From Micromonospora humi (lineage in GTDB: Bacteria > Actinomycetota > Actinomycetes > Mycobacteriales > Micromonosporaceae): a DNA stretch of 64,000 nt. The stretch is taken from NCBI RefSeq assembly GCF_900090105.1, contig NZ_FMDM01000023.1, positions 1 through 64,000 on the forward strand. The letters are read 5' to 3'. A program made the position numbers and the translations under genes. Shown in pieces: positions 28,933 to 36,838 of this stretch (positions within the stretch are counted from its first letter, which is position 1; the number at the start of each line of letters is the position of its first letter). The notes beneath the pieces are model-generated. The model saw only the letters and a list, made by a program, of their open reading frames with translations, made no database searches and had not been told where the DNA came from.

Positions 28933-30486
28933 TCAAGCGATCCTGATCATGGTGGGTGCCGGGTACGTCGATGCCCGGCCGGCCCGGCCCGAGGCGGCCA
29001 GCACCGCCGCGCGCACGATCAGCGTCGGTCGGTAGAGGTCCTTGTCGTGCCAGAGCGCCGGGCCGTCGTCGCCTCCGTCCAGCTCGGACAGGCGAGCGCG
29101 CCCCCGGGCGAGTGCCGCGGCGATCCGCGCGTCCCCCGCGCGGCCGGCGCCGGCCAGGGCGAGCACCGCGTACGCGGTCTCCTCGGCGGTGCCCTGCCAG
29201 CGCCCCCAGGAGCCGTCCGGTCGCTGCGTGTCCAACAGCCAGCCGACGCCCCGCTCCACGGCGGCCCGGGCCGCGCCGTCGGGCGCGTGGTCGGCCAGGG
29301 CGAGCAGCACCGCGTACGTCGCGTAGTAGGCCGAGGCGTGCCAGCGGTCGTCCCACCGCCCGTCCGGCTCCTGCCGGGCGACCAGCCACTCGGTCACCCG
29401 CCGCCGGGCCGCCGTGACGCCCGGGCGGCTGGGGTGCTCCCCGAGCGCGTCGAGCACGTGCGCGTTGGTGGTCAGCGACGCCCCGTCCTCCCCCGGCCAG
29501 GTGCAGAAGTGCCGCCCGGTGTCGTACCCGGCGAGCGGGCCGACGCCGAGCGACCGGCCCAGCCGGGCCAGCACGTAGAGCGTGACCGCCGTGGTGTCGG
29601 CGTCGGCCGGCAGGCCGGGCGCGGTGGCCGCGCCGGACGCGCCGACCGCGGCGCGCAGCCCGGTCAGCACCGCCTCGGGCACCCGCACCGGCACGCCGGC
29701 CCGGATCAGCACGGCGAGCACCCAGGCCCGCTCGAAGACGGTGATCGGGGTGGCGCAGGGCACCGGGCCGGAACGGGCGACGGCGCGCAGGTAGTCCAGG
29801 GCGGCGCCGGGTTCGGGCCGGCCGAGCCAGGCGGCCGTGGCGGCCGGTGAGGCGCCCACCGACCCGATCGCCGAGGGACGCACACCCGCCGCCCGGTGGG
29901 CCAGCTCGCCGGTCACCTCCAGCGCGTGCGCCAGCTTCTCCGGGACGGGGCGGCCGGCGGCCAGCAGGCCGCGTACCCGGGTCAGCCGGGCCGGGTCGAG
30001 ACCGGCCGGCAGCGGCAGGCGGGGCCGGTCCGCCCACCCGGCCGGCCCGGGCGGCGGACCCCCCGGCCCGGTGAGGTGCCGGTCGACGGCGGTGAGCAGC
30101 GCCGGCACGATCAGGTCGGTGGCCGGCAGGTCGGGTGGCGGGTCGCCACGCAGCGCGCCGGCCAGGAACGCCAGGCCCCGGTGCGCGGCGGCGGCCGGCG
30201 CCGCGGCCGGCCCGTCCCGGTGCAGCACGGCCAGCAGGGCCTCGACGGCGCTCAGCGTCGGCACCAGCGCGTAGCCACCGGGACCGCCCCAGCCGCCGTC
30301 CGCGCGCTGCCGGTCGAGCAGCCAGGCCAGGCGCGCGTCGTGGCCGGGCAGCCACGGCGCCAGCGTGACCAACCGGCCGGTCTCGTAGACCGACGGGGAA
30401 CTCTGCCCGGCCGGGTCGTGGGCGAGCCCGTCGACCAGCTCGCGCGCCGGTCCGGTCCGGATCACGGGCTGCGCGGTGAGACTCAC
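28933..30486 (-). CDS. Class II diterpene cyclase (prenyl-diphosphate cyclase)
   Basis: The 517-residue protein resembles bacterial copalyl/halimadienyl-type diphosphate synthases, with alpha-barrel repeats and QW-like motifs (DGGWGG, DGRWDD, DGSWGRW). The acid motif D-x-D-D reads DADTT at 295-299, keeping the first Asp and the general-acid Asp and having Thr at the third position. It should protonate geranylgeranyl diphosphate to give a bicyclic diphosphate, which the class I enzyme next to it then ionises. The product cannot be predicted. GTG 30486 overlaps the class I stop by 4 nt (GTGA). No GGPP synthase is present in the window. Confidence 0.75.
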   Translation of the reverse strand: MSLTAQPVIRTGPARELVDGLAHDPAGQSSPSVYETGRLVTLAPWLPGHDARLAWLLDRQRADGGWGGPGGYALVPTLSAVEALLAVLHRDGPAAAPAAAAHRGLAFLAGALRGDPPPDLPATDLIVPALLTAVDRHLTGPGGPPPGPAGWADRPRLPLPAGLDPARLTRVRGLLAAGRPVPEKLAHALEVTGELAHRAAGVRPSAIGSVGASPAATAAWLGRPEPGAALDYLRAVARSGPVPCATPITVFERAWVLAVLIRAGVPVRVPEAVLTGLRAAVGASGAATAPGLPADADTTAVTLYVLARLGRSLGVGPLAGYDTGRHFCTWPGEDGASLTTNAHVLDALGEHPSRPGVTAARRRVTEWLVARQEPDGRWDDRWHASAYYATYAVLLALADHAPDGAARAAVERGVGWLLDTQRPDGSWGRWQGTAEETAYAVLALAGAGRAGDARIAAALARGRARLSELDGGDDGPALWHDKDLYRPTLIVRAAVLAASGRAGRASTYPAPTMIRIA

Positions 30487-31358
30487 CGGACGCCCCAGAA
30501 GTCGGTGTGCCGGTAGAACCCGGTGGTGTAGCCGAGTTGCCGGGACAGGAAGTCGGCCTCCCGGGGTACCTCGCCGGCCAGCTCCGCCAGCAGCACCCGG
30601 CAACTGTCGACCTGCTCCGCGAACCGCTGCTCGATCTCCGCCGGGTCGTCCACCAGCAGCAACGCGTTGAGGTCGCCCGACTCCACGTCCCGGCGGTGGG
30701 TGCCGAGGTCGTTGACCAACCGCAGGGCCCGCTGCACCTCGTCGCCGACCTCGATCAGCCGGTCCAGCGTGGCGACGTCACGCACCGATCCGGTGTGGAT
30801 CCAGTGGGCCACGTTGACCACGGTGGCGGCGAGGTTGTCCGCGTTGGCGAGGTATTCGGCGAGCGTCGGGCGCCCGGTGCCGCGCCACGTCCACTCGCGG
30901 GCCATCGCGTCCAGCGTGCGTGCCATCGTGGCCCGCCACTGCCCGCGCAACGCGTGGTAGCCGGGGGCCGCCGCGACGTCGTCGCGCAGCTCGACGAGGA
31001 ACCGGCCCAGCGGGTCGTCGGCGCCGGCGCCGTCGAGCACGTCCAGGCAGGTGCCGGCGATCCGGTCGACCTCGGCCCGACTGGTCGCCTGGTGGTCGAC
31101 CAGCCAGTCGACCGCGAAGCCCCACAGCACCGCCCGGTTGGTGACGGCCAGCTCCGCGGCCGTGTGCCAGGGGGCGCTGAACGCCATGGCCGAGGCGATG
31201 CTGCTGAACAGCGTCGCGTCGAACGGCTCGCCGGGGAACAGCTCCGGGTGGGCCGCGGCGGCCTTCCGCAGGGCCCGCTGGCCGTGCGCGGCGAGCGCGC
31301 AGACGCGGCCCTGTTCCGCGGCCGCGGCGATCGGGTCCGCCGGGGGTACGCCGGTCAC
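30483..31358 (-). CDS. Class I terpene synthase
   Basis: The 291-residue all-helical protein has the NSE/DTE metal motif (VNDLGTHRRDVESGD, i.e. N-D-x-x-T-x-x-x-D). At the first metal site DDxxD is reduced to DWLVD (84-88), keeping the outer Asp residues. It is short for a bacterial class I terpene synthase (usually 300-350 residues). By position it acts after the class II cyclase, removing diphosphate to form a diterpene hydrocarbon or alcohol. GTG 31358 overlaps the P450 stop by 4 nt, and the same occurs at its own end, so the three genes are translationally coupled. Confidence 0.75.
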   Translation of the reverse strand: MTGVPPADPIAAAAEQGRVCALAAHGQRALRKAAAAHPELFPGEPFDATLFSSIASAMAFSAPWHTAAELAVTNRAVLWGFAVDWLVDHQATSRAEVDRIAGTCLDVLDGAGADDPLGRFLVELRDDVAAAPGYHALRGQWRATMARTLDAMAREWTWRGTGRPTLAEYLANADNLAATVVNVAHWIHTGSVRDVATLDRLIEVGDEVQRALRLVNDLGTHRRDVESGDLNALLLVDDPAEIEQRFAEQVDSCRVLLAELAGEVPREADFLSRQLGYTTGFYRHTDFWGVR

Positions 31359-32740
31359 GCCGACTCCGCCCGGCCGGCGGCGAGCAGCGTCAGCTCGACG
31401 CGTTCGCGTGGCCGCAGCGCCGCGGCCAGGCGCAGCCCGGGCACGTCGGTGCGGCGCAGCCGGAAGCGGTAGCGACCGAGCATGGTGGCGAGGATGAGCT
31501 GGGCCTCCAGATAGAACAGATTCATGCCGAGGCACTGGTGCGGGCCACCGCCGAACGGGAAGTGGGCGTACCGGTGGCGGGCCCGGACCCGCTCGGGCCG
31601 GAACCGCTCCGGGTCGAACTCGTCGGGGCGGTCCCAGAACTGACCCATCCGCTGGGTGATCAGCGGGCTGACCGCCATGGTGGCCCCGGGCTCGATCGGC
31701 ACGCCGTCGATGACGTCCTCGGCGACCGCGCGGCGCGGGATGATCCAGCCGATCGGGTAGAGCCGCAGCAGTTCGTCGAGGACCATCCGGGTGTAGGTGA
31801 GCCGACCGAGGTGCTCACGGCGGACCGGCTCGCCGCCCACCACCTCGTCGATCTCGGCGTAGAGCCGCTCGGCGACCTCCGGGTGCTGGTGCAGGTGCGG
31901 CCAGGCCCAGGTGAGCACGTTGATGGTGGTCTCGGTGGTGGCGGCGAACATGGCCACGGTGTCGTTGCGGACCTGCCGCTCGTCGAGCTGCCGGCCGTCG
32001 TCGGTGCGGGCCCGCCAGAGGGTGGAGATGACGTCGTCGCCGGAGTCGGCGTCGTCGCGGGTCTGCCGGACGATCGGCACCAGCACGTCGTCCACGACGC
32101 GTACCGCGCGGCGGAACGTGCGGTCGCCCGGCATGGGCAGCGACAGCGGCGCGAACGGCACCACGATCCGCGGGATGACGGCGGTGGCGATGCGGTCCTG
32201 GGCGTCGATCACGCGCATCGCGTCCGGCACCGAGATCCGGTCGGCGAAGAGCACCTTCATGATCGCCCGGCTGACGATGCGGGCCTGTTCGACGCCGATG
32301 TCGACCGGCCGGCCGGCGCGATACGGCTCGTCCAGCTCGTCGACGGCGTCGGAGATGGCGACGGCCATGCCGTCGACGAGCGCCTCGACCCGCTTGGCGG
32401 TGAACATCGGCTGGAGCATCCGGCGGCTGGCCGACCAGATCTGCCCCTCGCCGAGGATCCCCTCGCCGAACAGCCGCTTGACCGGACGCCAGAACAACCC
32501 GTCGCCGGCGCGCTCGTAGTTGTCCGCCCGGTCGCGCAGCACGTGCTGCACGTGCCGGGGGTGGGTGACCAGGTACGGGCGGAACGAGCCGAGGTTGAGC
32601 CGGACGAGGTCGCCACCGGTGCGGTTGCCGATGTCGATCAGCGCGCGGGCCGGGTCGCGCAGGACGGCCGGTAGGACCTGTCGCAGCGGCACGGTGCGCG
32701 GCCGCCCCGTGGTTCGGGACGGGCCGGACGAATCGACCAC
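31355..32740 (-). CDS. Cytochrome P450, probable terpene-tailoring oxygenase
   Basis: The 461-residue P450 carries the heme-thiolate motif FGGGPHQCLG, the K-helix ExxR (DELLRLYP) and an I-helix of form FAATTETT, and is probably soluble. It is the first gene of an overlapping set with two terpene cyclases, so it likely oxidises their product. GTG 32740 is chosen because GAGGGA lies 9 nt upstream; a start at 32809 is possible. The upstream region of about 300 bp is AT-richer than its surroundings and contains the repeat at 32925. An electron-donor ferredoxin is not encoded nearby. Confidence 0.85.
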   Translation of the reverse strand: MVDSSGPSRTTGRPRTVPLRQVLPAVLRDPARALIDIGNRTGGDLVRLNLGSFRPYLVTHPRHVQHVLRDRADNYERAGDGLFWRPVKRLFGEGILGEGQIWSASRRMLQPMFTAKRVEALVDGMAVAISDAVDELDEPYRAGRPVDIGVEQARIVSRAIMKVLFADRISVPDAMRVIDAQDRIATAVIPRIVVPFAPLSLPMPGDRTFRRAVRVVDDVLVPIVRQTRDDADSGDDVISTLWRARTDDGRQLDERQVRNDTVAMFAATTETTINVLTWAWPHLHQHPEVAERLYAEIDEVVGGEPVRREHLGRLTYTRMVLDELLRLYPIGWIIPRRAVAEDVIDGVPIEPGATMAVSPLITQRMGQFWDRPDEFDPERFRPERVRARHRYAHFPFGGGPHQCLGMNLFYLEAQLILATMLGRYRFRLRRTDVPGLRLAAALRPRERVELTLLAAGRAESA

Positions 32741-32924
32741 CTGAACGCTCCCTCGGGTTGACTGAGGGTCGTTACCCCGTCTCGACCCGTGAACGTTGCT
32801 CGCGAGCATGCCATCCTGAGCGGTGAATCAAAAGACGGCTCGGAGGATATTTCACTTAACAACAATCTCTTTGTCGAGAATGGAGCCGGTGGGATATGCG
32901 TCACGCCGCAAGCCTTCCGGCGCA

Positions 32925-32978
32925 AGGCGGGGCCCCCGCTTAACGCTTTCGGTATAGGCGGGGCCCCCTGTTAACACG
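32925..32978. repeat. GGGGCCCC-type repeat, copy 3 (two units)
   Basis: Two direct copies of AGGCGGGGCCCCC followed by TTAAC, at 32925-32943 and 32956-32975, flank GCTTTCGGTAT. The core is shared with the element at 10299-10343 (AGGCGGGGCCCC, CTTTTCGGTA, GGGGCCCC). It lies in the 295-bp region between the divergent P450 and DUF2630 genes. Confidence 0.8.
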
Positions 32979-33035
32979 CGCCTCGCGGGCGTGGGAACGC
33001 GGGCGCGGGGACGTCCGCTGTGCCAAGCTTCGGGC

Positions 33036-33284
33036 ATGGACGACAAGACCATCCTGAGCCGGATCTCGGAACTCGTCGACGAGGAGCACCGGCTGCGCGC
33101 CGGCGCCCAGGAGCACGAGGCCGGCACCGACGACGAGGCGCGTGAGCGGCTGCGGCACCTGGAGGAGTCCCTGGACCAGTGCTGGGACCTGCTCCGCCGC
33201 CGACGGGCGGCCCGGCAGGCGCACGGCGACCCGGATGCCCAGGGCGAGCGCCCGGTGCCGGAGGTCGAGCGCTACCTCCAGTGA
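33036..33284 (+). CDS. DUF2630 family protein
   Basis: The 82-residue protein is fully helical and charged. It starts MDDKTILSRISELVDEEHRL, followed by ERLRHLEESLDQCWDLLRRRRAARQ and the ending VEVERYLQ-like P-E-V-E-R-Y-L-Q. This is the conserved form of DUF2630, a small actinobacterial coiled-coil-like family of unknown function. It stands alone and is followed by a convergent RIO kinase gene with a terminator between. Confidence 0.88.
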   Translation: MDDKTILSRISELVDEEHRLRAGAQEHEAGTDDEARERLRHLEESLDQCWDLLRRRRAARQAHGDPDAQGERPVPEVERYLQ

Positions 33285-33416
33285 CCCGGCGGCCGGGCGG
33301 CGCGACCGACCCGCCCGGCCGGCTCGGCACCAGCGCGGCCCCCGACCACGCTGGCCGGCGGGCCCGACACCGGGCCGCCTGGCAGGCCCGACACCGGCGC
33401 GGCAGCGGCACCCCCG

Positions 33417-33448
33417 CGTCCCGGGCGGGACCGCTCCCGCCCGGGACG
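33417..33448. terminator. Bidirectional terminator hairpin
   Basis: A perfect 14-bp stem (33417-33430 with 33435-33448) with a 4-nt loop lies 9 bp from the RIO kinase stop and 132 bp after the DUF2630 stop. It serves at least the RIO kinase gene. Confidence 0.8.
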
Positions 33449-33456
33449 GCCGCGGT

Positions 33457-34383
33457 TCAGCGGATCCCCGCCTCCCGCGCCAGCGTCTCGGTCAGCGCCA
33501 CCGGATCGGTGGCGGAGGCCGGCAGCCCTCGGGCGGTGAACCAGGCGGCCACCACCCGCACGTCGCGGGCCAGGAACTCGCCGCCCTGCGGGTTGGCCAC
33601 CACGTCCACCACCTGCGGCAGGTCGATCATGACCAGCCGGCCGGCGTGCACCAGGAGGTTGTACGGGGACAGATCGCCGTGGGCGTACCCGGCGCGGGCC
33701 AGCACCACCAGCGCGTCGACCATCTGCTCCCACAGGTCGCGCAGTTCGGCGTCGCTGGGCCGGACCTGGGCCAGCCGGGGCGCGGCCTCGCCCGCGTCGG
33801 CGTCGCCGACGAACTCCAGCATCAGCTCGGTGCCGAGCAGCTGCACGGGATAGGGCACGGAGATCCGCCCGGAGGCGGCCCCGATCTCCCAGAGCCGGGA
33901 CAGCGCGGCGAACTCGGCCGCCGCCCACTGCCCGGCGATCATCTGCCGGCCGAACGCGGTGCGGCCGGTCATCGCCCGCATCTCCCGCGAGCGGCGGACG
34001 CGGCGGCCCTCCAGGTAGCCGGCGTCGCGGTGGAAGAGCCGGTGGTCGGCGTCCCGGTACCGCTTGGCCGCGAGCAGGCAGCGGCGGTCGGTGTCCGGCA
34101 CGGCGCGGCGGACCAGGTGGACGTCCGCCTCCTTGCCGGTCTTCAGCACGCCCAGCTCGGTGTCCCGGGCGGCCAGCTCGGTGACCAGCCAGTCCGGGTG
34201 CGGCTCGGGGCCGTGGACGGCCTGGTCCCAGGAGGACCAGCGGTCCTCCGTGTCGGGTTCGGCGTCCGGGTCGGGGAGGGTCGGCCGGGGCCGCCCCCGC
34301 TTCAGGAAGTGGGGTTGATCGTCGTCGAAGCGGCTCTTGCCGCGGCCACGGCGCTGCGGCGCCGGGAGGTCGTGATCGCGCAC
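33457..34383 (-). CDS. RIO family atypical protein kinase
   Basis: The 308-residue protein has the RIO kinase pattern: the nucleotide loop LKTGKEADVHLV (S/T-G-K-E-A), catalytic loop YAHGDLSPYNLLV, and metal-binding MIDLPQVVD. The N-terminal extension of about 60 residues is Arg/Pro-rich (RRGRGKSRFDDD). RIO kinases act as ATPases in ribosome maturation in eukaryotes and archaea; the role in actinobacteria is unknown. GTG 34383 is preceded by AAGGA 10 nt upstream. The much longer open frame to 35670 is the antisense of neighbouring genes and is rejected. Confidence 0.88.
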   Translation of the reverse strand: MRDHDLPAPQRRGRGKSRFDDDQPHFLKRGRPRPTLPDPDAEPDTEDRWSSWDQAVHGPEPHPDWLVTELAARDTELGVLKTGKEADVHLVRRAVPDTDRRCLLAAKRYRDADHRLFHRDAGYLEGRRVRRSREMRAMTGRTAFGRQMIAGQWAAAEFAALSRLWEIGAASGRISVPYPVQLLGTELMLEFVGDADAGEAAPRLAQVRPSDAELRDLWEQMVDALVVLARAGYAHGDLSPYNLLVHAGRLVMIDLPQVVDVVANPQGGEFLARDVRVVAAWFTARGLPASATDPVALTETLAREAGIR

Positions 34384-34547
34384 GGGTGGATCTGTCCTTC
34401 GATCGAGGCTGGTGGAGGCAGGCGGAACGACCCTGCAAAGACGGCCATGACCGACCTCCTCTCCTCGACCGGGCGACCCCCGGCTGCGCCCTCGCGCGGC
34501 ACCATGCTGGCCGGGCCGGACCGGGCGGGTCAACCGGTTTTCCCCGC

Positions 34548-35192
34548 TCAGCCCGCCAGCACGGCGGCCACGGCCGGGATCACCCCGTCCTCGACCCGGG
34601 TCGGCGCGAACCGGGGGTCCGACCAGCGGCGTCCCCGGTGCAGCCAGACGCTGGGCAGGCCGACCGCGGTGGCGCCGCCGATGTCCGCCTCCGGGCTGTC
34701 GCCGACCACCCACGCGCCGCGCAGCGGCATCCGGGCCCGTTGGGCGGCGAGCGCGAAGATCCGCGGGTTGGGCTTGCTGACCCCGGCCTCCTCGGAGATC
34801 ACCCAGTCGGCGACGTACCGGTCCAGGCCGGTGCTGCGGATCTTGGTGTCCTGCTGGCGCGCGGCGCCGTTGGTGACCACGACCGGCACCCAGCCGGCGT
34901 CGGCGGCGATCCGCAGCGCGCACGCCACCAACGGGTCGAGCCGCATGTGCGCCACCACGCCGTCGTGCAGCTCGTCGACCAGGTCGATCGAGGGGATGCG
35001 CAGGCCGTAGCGGTCGCGGATGGCGTCGGCCACGTCCCAGCGATTGGTCAGCCCGTCGGCGTCGACGGAGACGAGCCAGTCGAGGTCGCCCGCGGGCGCG
35101 CCGACGCTCTCCAGGAAGCGTGCTCCCCAGGCGCGAAACGGCCCGTCGCGGTCCAGGAGGGTGTCGTCCAGAGCGAGCAGGAGCAACGGCAC
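34548..35192 (-). CDS. HAD-like protein lacking the nucleophilic Asp
   Basis: The 214-residue protein is a HAD-superfamily fold with a helical cap: motif II VVVTNG, motif III Lys in GVSKPNPRIF, and motif IV VGDSPEADIGGA. The catalytic motif I, normally D-x-D-x-T, reads A-L-D-D-T (residues 7-11), encoded GCT CTG GAC GAC ACC. The nucleophile position is Ala while the general-acid Asp is kept. A single base change (GAT to GCT) would explain it. The enzyme may be inactive as a phosphatase, or serve a binding role. GTG 35192 is the only sensible start. Confidence 0.8.
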   Translation of the reverse strand: MPLLLLALDDTLLDRDGPFRAWGARFLESVGAPAGDLDWLVSVDADGLTNRWDVADAIRDRYGLRIPSIDLVDELHDGVVAHMRLDPLVACALRIAADAGWVPVVVTNGAARQQDTKIRSTGLDRYVADWVISEEAGVSKPNPRIFALAAQRARMPLRGAWVVGDSPEADIGGATAVGLPSVWLHRGRRWSDPRFAPTRVEDGVIPAVAAVLAG

Positions 35193-35251
35193 CTGAGCAC
35201 CCTACGGGAACGGCCGGAGCACCGGCAGGGCCGAGGGTCCCACAGTCACGC

Positions 35252-36094
35252 TCAGGCGACCAGCGTGGCGCGGGCGGACCCGGCGTCCGGCAGCCGGTCG
35301 AGCAGCATGGTGTGCGCCGCGCGGGTGTCCGCCAGGACATCCGGGTGCAGCGTCGCCACCAGCACGTCCTCGCCGGTGTCCGCGCCCCGCGCGAGGGGCC
35401 GGCCCTCCGGGTCGTAGACCGCCGCGCCACCGTTGAACCGCCACGGGTCCGCTCCGCCGACCGCGTTGGCGAAGACCACGAACATCGTGTTGTCCAGCGC
35501 GCGGGCCGCGTAGTAGAGGTCGCGGCGGTGCGCCGAGCCGGCCAGGTAGCCGCTGGGGCAGAGGTAGCCGTGCGCGCCGTCGGCCGCCGCGGCCCGGCCG
35601 TGCTCGGGGAAGCAGCCGTCGTAGCAGATGCCGAGGCCGAACCGCCACGTGTCGACCACCAGCGTGGCACCCCGCCGGCCGGCGTCGAACAGCTCGCGCT
35701 CGCCGCTCCAGAGCTGCTGCTTGTCGTACCCGGCGGTGATCGTGCCGGCCGGGTCCACGACCAGCGACGAGATGGTGCGTCGCCGGTCGGGGTGGCGGAC
35801 CGCCGCGCCGATCAGCACGGCAGCTCCGGTGTCCCGGGCGGCGGCGCGCAGCGGGTCGAGTCTCGGGTCGTCGACCCGCCCGTCCGGGTCGGCGGCGACG
35901 TCCGTCCCGCCGGGGTCGGCGCCCAGCGTCGGCGGGTGGTACGCCGGCAGGAACAGCTCGGGCAGCACCACCACGCGGGCGCCGGCGGCGCGGCCGACCA
36001 GGCGGGCGGCGGCGGAGGCGTTGCCGGCGACGTCGCCGGGCGTCGGGCAGGCCTGGACGGCGGCGACGGTCAGCGGGGCGGTGGGGAGGGACAC
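35252..36094 (-). CDS. Nitrilase-superfamily carbon-nitrogen hydrolase
   Basis: The 280-residue protein carries the Glu-Lys-Cys triad of the CN-hydrolase fold: Glu in VVLPELFLP, Lys in YDKQQLW and Cys in GICYDGCFPE. The active-site context fits an amidase or N-carbamoyl hydrolase; the substrate is unknown. GTG 36094 is used (VSLPTAPLTVAAVQ). It is divergent from the acnR-like gene, with a 22-bp operator palindrome 27-48 bp upstream of its start, so AcnR may also control it. Confidence 0.85.
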   Translation of the reverse strand: MSLPTAPLTVAAVQACPTPGDVAGNASAAARLVGRAAGARVVVLPELFLPAYHPPTLGADPGGTDVAADPDGRVDDPRLDPLRAAARDTGAAVLIGAAVRHPDRRRTISSLVVDPAGTITAGYDKQQLWSGERELFDAGRRGATLVVDTWRFGLGICYDGCFPEHGRAAAADGAHGYLCPSGYLAGSAHRRDLYYAARALDNTMFVVFANAVGGADPWRFNGGAAVYDPEGRPLARGADTGEDVLVATLHPDVLADTRAAHTMLLDRLPDAGSARATLVA

Positions 36095-36120
36095 GACCGG
36101 GATCGTAGCGAACGGTTCTC

Positions 36121-36142
36121 GCAAGCCGTACGTACGGTTTGC
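36121..36142. promoter_or_regulatory. Candidate AcnR operator palindrome
   Basis: GCAAGCCGTAC / GTACGGTTTGC is a 22-bp near-perfect palindrome, 10 of 11 pairs. It lies 31 bp upstream of the acnR-like GTG and 27 bp upstream of the nitrilase GTG. A copy with 18 of 22 identities lies upstream of acnA at 15131-15152. Confidence 0.7.
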
Positions 36143-36173
36143 ATCGGCCCTGCTCACCTGCGACGATCGTGCC

Positions 36174-36746
36174 GTGCCCAGAGTAAGTCAGGACCAGCTC
36201 GACGCGCGCCGGCAGGAGATCCTCACCGCGGCCCGGGCGTGTTTCGCCCGGCACGGCTACGAGGGCGCCACCGTGCGACGGCTGGAGGAGGCCACCGGCC
36301 TCTCCCGGGGCGCGATCTTCCACCACTTCCGCGACAAGGACTCGCTCTTCCTCGCGGTGGCCGAGGACGACGCCGCCGCCATGGTGGAGACCGTCGCCCG
36401 CAACGGCCTCGTCCAGGTGATGCGGGACCTGCTGGCCCGCGCCGTCTCGCCGGACACCACCGGCTGGCTCGGCAGCCAGCTCGAGGTCTCCCGCCGGCTG
36501 CGCACCGACCCGGCGTTCGCCAAGCGCTGGTCCGAGCGTTCGGCGGCCATCGCCGAGGCGACCCGGGAACGCCTGCTCCGCCAGCGCGAGGCCGGGGTGC
36601 TCCGCGACGACGTGCCGATCGACGTGCTCGCCCAGTTCCTGGAACTGGCCTACGACGGGCTGGTGCTGCACCTGGCGATGGGCCGGCCCGCCGGTGACCT
36701 CGCCCGCGTGCTCGACCTGGTCGAGGAGGCCGTCCGCCGGCACTGA
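36174..36746 (+). CDS. acnR: TetR family regulator, AcnR-like
   Basis: The 190-residue regulator has a TetR HTH (RQEILTAARACFARHGYEGATVRRLEEATGLSRGAIFHHFRDKDSLF). The regions EGATVRRLEEATGLSRGAIFHHF, LFLAVAEDDAAAMVETVARNGLVQVMRDLL and VPIDVLAQFLELAYDGL recall corynebacterial AcnR, a repressor of aconitase. In Corynebacterium the gene follows acn directly; here it is about 18 kb downstream of acnA, but the operator is shared. GTG 36174 fits the family start. The symbol rests on motif resemblance, not on a search. Confidence 0.75.
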   Translation: MPRVSQDQLDARRQEILTAARACFARHGYEGATVRRLEEATGLSRGAIFHHFRDKDSLFLAVAEDDAAAMVETVARNGLVQVMRDLLARAVSPDTTGWLGSQLEVSRRLRTDPAFAKRWSERSAAIAEATRERLLRQREAGVLRDDVPIDVLAQFLELAYDGLVLHLAMGRPAGDLARVLDLVEEAVRRH

Positions 36747-36838
36747 GTCTCGGTCCGGTAACTGCCCCCGCCGAGGAGATCAACGCTGGCGCACCTGCTC
36801 CACAATGGGCCGCGACCCCCTCGCGACAGGAGCAGACC

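Noticed and set aside
32638-32925. 95-codon minus-strand frame at the P450 5' end
   Set aside because: It overlaps the P450 gene in another frame, and the translation looks random. The AT-rich composition suits a promoter region instead.
33457-35670. 737-codon minus-strand frame spanning RIO kinase, HAD and nitrilase genes
   Set aside because: Only the RIO kinase part up to GTG 34383 has family motifs; the rest is a shadow of the neighbouring genes in another frame.
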